Below the pieces are notes generated by a model. The model was given only the letters and a program-made list of their open reading frames with translations. It searched no databases and was not told the origin of the DNA. From Aquabacterium commune (GTDB lineage Bacteria > Pseudomonadota > Gammaproteobacteria > Burkholderiales > Burkholderiaceae_C): a stretch of 58,061 nt of DNA. The stretch spans positions 1 to 58,061 of the forward strand of contig NZ_SNXW01000014.1 of assembly GCF_004362855.1 (NCBI RefSeq), read 5' to 3'. Below are positions 55,674 to 58,061 of the stretch, one piece after another. Position 1 is the first letter of the stretch. Every line of letters starts with the position of its first letter. The translations under genes and the position numbers were made by a program.

Positions 55674-56591
55674 TCAGCGCATCCGGCGCCTGGCCGACAA
55701 TTTGTTGGCGCCTGCGCTACGCAAACGCGTCAGGGACGAGTGATCACCGTCGCTGGACGCCAAACGTCTTTGCAGCTGATCCCGTTCAACCCGCAGCGCA
55801 GCTTGGGAGACTTCCAGTTCAGCGTTGTGCTGGCGCAGTTGATCGACCTGCTGCAGGGCTTGAGCCAACTTCTCGGCCTGGGCTTTGGCGGCCTTGTCCA
55901 GGGTAGCCCGGACGGCGTCAAGCTCCTTTTGAACCCGTGCGGCATTGCCGCGCTCTCGATCGATCTCCAGCAGGAGTCGGCGCTGCTCTTCGGTTGCTCT
56001 CTGCTCGGCATCCCGGGCCGCATCGACGAAAGCGGTCAACTCCTGGCGCTGTGCCGCGAGCTGCTGGATCTGCTGTTCCAAGCCCGTCCTCAGGCCTTCG
56101 TCGTGGGCCACGCGCTGTTCCAGATTTCGGAGCTGTTCCGCAAGGGCTGCGCCATGTGCCTGCTCAGAGACAAGCTCATGGCGTGCGTGGCCTTCCTGCT
56201 GCTTGGCTGCAGCGATGGCTTGGTTGGCCGCGTCCACCTGGTGTTGGGTGTCCAGCCGGACGGCGGCGCAAGCCTCATCCGCCAATGACCGCGCTTGTTG
56301 CCACAGCTTGGCCGTCAGTTCGCCTGCAGCGTCTCTCAAGGCCTCAGGAATGTCGGGGTGCTCAATGCGCACACGACTTTTCTCACGCAGGTTCTCCCAG
56401 AACCTGGCCAACGCCTCGGCCGGGGCACTCATGCTGCCTTTGCGCACCAACTGGTAGAGCTTGTTGGCTGTGGGCGTGATCCCGTAGCGGAAGAACAGGA
56501 CCGTGCAGACCTCGCGATAGAGGTCCTGGGTGTCTGGGAATCGAGGGCGCAGCGCCTCGATGTCAGCCTGCAGGCGGGCCTCATCGGTCAT
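55674..56591 (-). CDS. KfrA-like coiled-coil DNA-binding protein (TnpT-type)
   Basis: A 305-residue protein with a KfrA_N-like DNA-binding domain (about 15-110; RYGITPTANKLYQLVRKGSM) followed by an almost continuous coiled coil (115-285, Gln/Glu/Ala/Leu-rich) and a basic tail (LRSAGANKLSARRRMR). KfrA proteins bind repeated operators and autorepress. The start at 56591 is preferred because GGAGG then has 6-base spacing; the ATG at 56597 abuts it. It is divergent from a tyrosine recombinase with an inverted repeat between, the plan of tnpT/tnpS in Tn4651-type Tn3 transposons. Confidence 0.78.
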   Translation of the reverse strand: MTDEARLQADIEALRPRFPDTQDLYREVCTVLFFRYGITPTANKLYQLVRKGSMSAPAEALARFWENLREKSRVRIEHPDIPEALRDAAGELTAKLWQQARSLADEACAAVRLDTQHQVDAANQAIAAAKQQEGHARHELVSEQAHGAALAEQLRNLEQRVAHDEGLRTGLEQQIQQLAAQRQELTAFVDAARDAEQRATEEQRRLLLEIDRERGNAARVQKELDAVRATLDKAAKAQAEKLAQALQQVDQLRQHNAELEVSQAALRVERDQLQRRLASSDGDHSSLTRLRSAGANKLSARRRMR

Positions 56592-56604
56592 GGTCATCCT
56601 CCAA

Positions 56605-56637
56605 ATTTACGGGTAAATAATACAACGTAATACGTTG
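56605..56637. promoter_or_regulatory. Two perfect palindromes upstream of the KfrA-like gene
   Basis: ATTTACGGGTAAAT (56605-56618) and CAACGTAATACGTTG (56623-56637) are perfect palindromes side by side, within 50 bases of the start codon. They are good candidates for the autoregulatory operator of the KfrA-like protein or for accessory sites in recombination. Confidence 0.6.
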
Positions 56638-56657
56638 ATATATTTTGCATTCAAGCA

Positions 56658-56693
56658 ATTCTATGGACATAATTCATCTTATGTCCATAGAAT
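56658..56693. repeat. 15-bp perfect inverted repeat, candidate recombination core (rst-like)
   Basis: ATTCTATGGACATAA (56658-56672) and TTATGTCCATAGAAT (56679-56693) are perfect inverted copies separated by TTCATC. Two 15-bp arms around a 6-bp spacer is the layout of a tyrosine-recombinase core site with strand exchange in the spacer. It lies between the recombinase and the KfrA-like gene. Confidence 0.7.
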
Positions 56694-56726
56694 GCCGTTT
56701 GATGCTATTTTGAAATCACTGACACC

Positions 56727-57908
56727 GTGAACGCGCTTGTCCCGATTGATCAGATGCTGATTTCGCCACATCTCACCGGGCAAGATGGGCTCAACCGCTC
56801 GCATGCCCGAAGCCAGGTGGTGGCGGACGACGACCGCTCGGCGGTGCTCGCCTGGCTGGCCAGGTATGCCGGCACGCCCGCCACGTTGGCCAGCTACCGC
56901 AAGGAGGCCGAAAGGCTTTTGCTGTGGTGTGTGCACCAACGCGGCCTGGCCATGTCTTCGCTGACCCATGAGGACGTGCTGATATACGAGCGCTTCCTGG
57001 CTGACCCGCAACCGGCCGAGCGCTGGGTCATGACCATGCGCCAGCGCCCAGGACGAGATTCGCCACACTGGCGGCCGTTTGCAGGGCCACTGTCGAGCGC
57101 CAGCCAACGCCACGCGCTGTCCATCATCAACGCCATGTTTTCTTGGTTGGTGGAGGCGGGCTACCTCGCTGGTAACCCGCTTTCGCTTGGCCGTCGCAAG
57201 CGCCGTGTAGGCCCACGGCAAACCAGCCGCTTCTTGCCCCATGAGCACTGGGATGAGGTCAAAGCGACGATCCTGGCCATGCCCACGGACACGGGGCGAG
57301 AAATGGCCCACGCCGCCCGCTGCAGATGGCTGTTTTCTCTGCTCTACATCGGTGGGCTGCGCGTCTCTGAGGTCACGTCCAGCACCATGGGTGGCTTCTA
57401 CAGCCAGCGTGATCGCGCAGGTGTCGAGCGCTGGTGGCTGGAGGTTACCGGCAAAGGCGACAAGTCGCGGATCATTCCAGCTACGGCCGAGTTGATGGCC
57501 GAACTCATGGCCTACCGCAAACTCCACAGCTTGTCAGCACTGCCATCAAGCGGCGAAAGCCGTCCGCTGGTGTTGCCCATCATCGGTGCCCAGAAACCAC
57601 TGGCACGCAGCGCCATCCATGAAATCGTCAAGGGTGTCATGCGCGGGACGGCCGATCGCCTGCGCGCCAAAGGACGGGAATGGGACGCTGCGGCATCTCA
57701 GATCGAGGAGGCGTCCACGCACTGGTTGCGCCACACGGCAGGCACACACATGACGGATGCCGGGATGGACGTGAAGACAGTGCGCGACAACTTTGGCCAC
57801 GCCACCATCAGCACAACCAGCATTTACGTCCACAGTGAAGATGATGCGCGGCACGATGCCACGCAGGTTGCCCACAGGATCAGGTGGGATGCCGAGCTCA
57901 GTTCATAG
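56727..57908 (+). CDS. Tyrosine recombinase (TnpS/Xer-like)
   Basis: A 393-residue tyrosine recombinase. The SAM-like core-binding domain covers about 35-150 and the catalytic domain about 165-390, with R212 (GGLRVSE), the beta-hairpin lysine in TGKGDKSRII, H332-x-x-R335 (HWLRHTAG), H358 (NFGHAT) and nucleophile Y367 (TSIYVHS) all present. It starts with GTG at 56727 directly after the 15-bp inverted repeat. It is too long for XerC/D (about 300). Context favours a cointegrate resolvase of a Tn3-family element over a prophage integrase. Confidence 0.88.
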   Translation: MNALVPIDQMLISPHLTGQDGLNRSHARSQVVADDDRSAVLAWLARYAGTPATLASYRKEAERLLLWCVHQRGLAMSSLTHEDVLIYERFLADPQPAERWVMTMRQRPGRDSPHWRPFAGPLSSASQRHALSIINAMFSWLVEAGYLAGNPLSLGRRKRRVGPRQTSRFLPHEHWDEVKATILAMPTDTGREMAHAARCRWLFSLLYIGGLRVSEVTSSTMGGFYSQRDRAGVERWWLEVTGKGDKSRIIPATAELMAELMAYRKLHSLSALPSSGESRPLVLPIIGAQKPLARSAIHEIVKGVMRGTADRLRAKGREWDAAASQIEEASTHWLRHTAGTHMTDAGMDVKTVRDNFGHATISTTSIYVHSEDDARHDATQVAHRIRWDAELSS

Positions 57909-57966
57909 CCGGCATATAGGAATAAAGACGGCACGCCTTATTACTTTTTGGCTTATGTGCTATTTC

Positions 57967-58009
57967 GGGGTCTCCTCGTTTTCAGTGCAATAAGTGACGG
58001 TACGCAAAG
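57967..58009 (+). mobile_element. Candidate Tn3-family terminal inverted repeat
   Basis: The sequence begins GGGGTCTCCTCG and ends GTACGCAAAG (43 bases). Tn3-family ends start GGGG at the outer border and finish in a TAAG/AAAG-like inner end; Tn3 itself starts GGGGTCT and ends ACGTTAAG. The long form fits the Tn4651/Tn5041 branch. GGGG lies on the left, so the element would extend rightwards past the window end. No mate is seen inside the window. The remaining 57909-58061 bases hold no other gene. Confidence 0.45.
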
Positions 58010-58061
58010 CTAGCACTGGCGCGGGGGTGGTCTGGGTAGACCGTTGATTTCATTGACTTTC

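Overview
The window is high-GC DNA from a Betaproteobacterium of the order Burkholderiales, most likely the family Comamonadaceae. This is inferred from the smc-zipA-ligA-def cluster, the queF/SMC neighbourhood, the hslR-grpE-dnaK-dnaJ order, the MnmC architecture and the relA-tRNA-Val junction. No marker gene that would fix the genus is present.

Left edge (1-2355): an AT-richer block on the minus strand carries integron-type signatures. A TIR-domain protein (476-982) and a three-helix membrane protein (1003-1419) form a two-gene unit. It is bounded by a good attC site (414-461) and a second attC-like fold (1455-1501). A sigma70-like promoter (1644-1672) reads into it, and no integron integrase is visible. 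A truncated P-loop ATPase lies beyond the attC. I read this as a defence-like cassette in an integrase-less attC cluster. A 645-bp degenerate array with a 21-bp period follows (1711-2355).

Chromosomal core (2356-35187): an uncharacterised envelope operon; two tandem diguanylate cyclases; queF coupled to a CbiM-like membrane protein; smc-zipA-ligA-def; DUF2237-SPFH-NfeD; a large arginine/lysine/ornithine decarboxylase; a REC-TPR / histidine kinase / REC-TPR trio; hslR-grpE-dnaK-dnaJ; mnmC; bdhA; an alpha/beta hydrolase coupled to relA; and tRNA-Val(GAC).

Accessory block (35188-58061): directly after the tRNA is a prophage or mobile-element scar. An N-truncated DUF7227 gene meets head-on a giant polyvalent protein with zincin and phosphoribosyltransferase-like motifs. 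Then comes a cadmium/zinc/cobalt resistance island. On the minus strand it has cadR, a SAM methyltransferase and a His-tailed DMT exporter. Divergently it has cadA, czcI, czcC, czcB, czcA, a lipoprotein and ynfA. In this sequence cadA is frameshifted and czcC has an in-frame TGA, so the P-type pump and the RND outer-membrane channel look inactive while czcB and czcA are intact.

Right edge: a RES/Xre toxin-antitoxin pair, a KfrA-like coiled-coil DNA-binding protein and a divergent tyrosine recombinase, with a 15-bp perfect inverted repeat between the last two. This resembles the tnpT-rst-tnpS resolution modules of Tn4651-type Tn3 transposons. A Tn3-like terminal repeat begins at 57967 and points rightwards out of the window.
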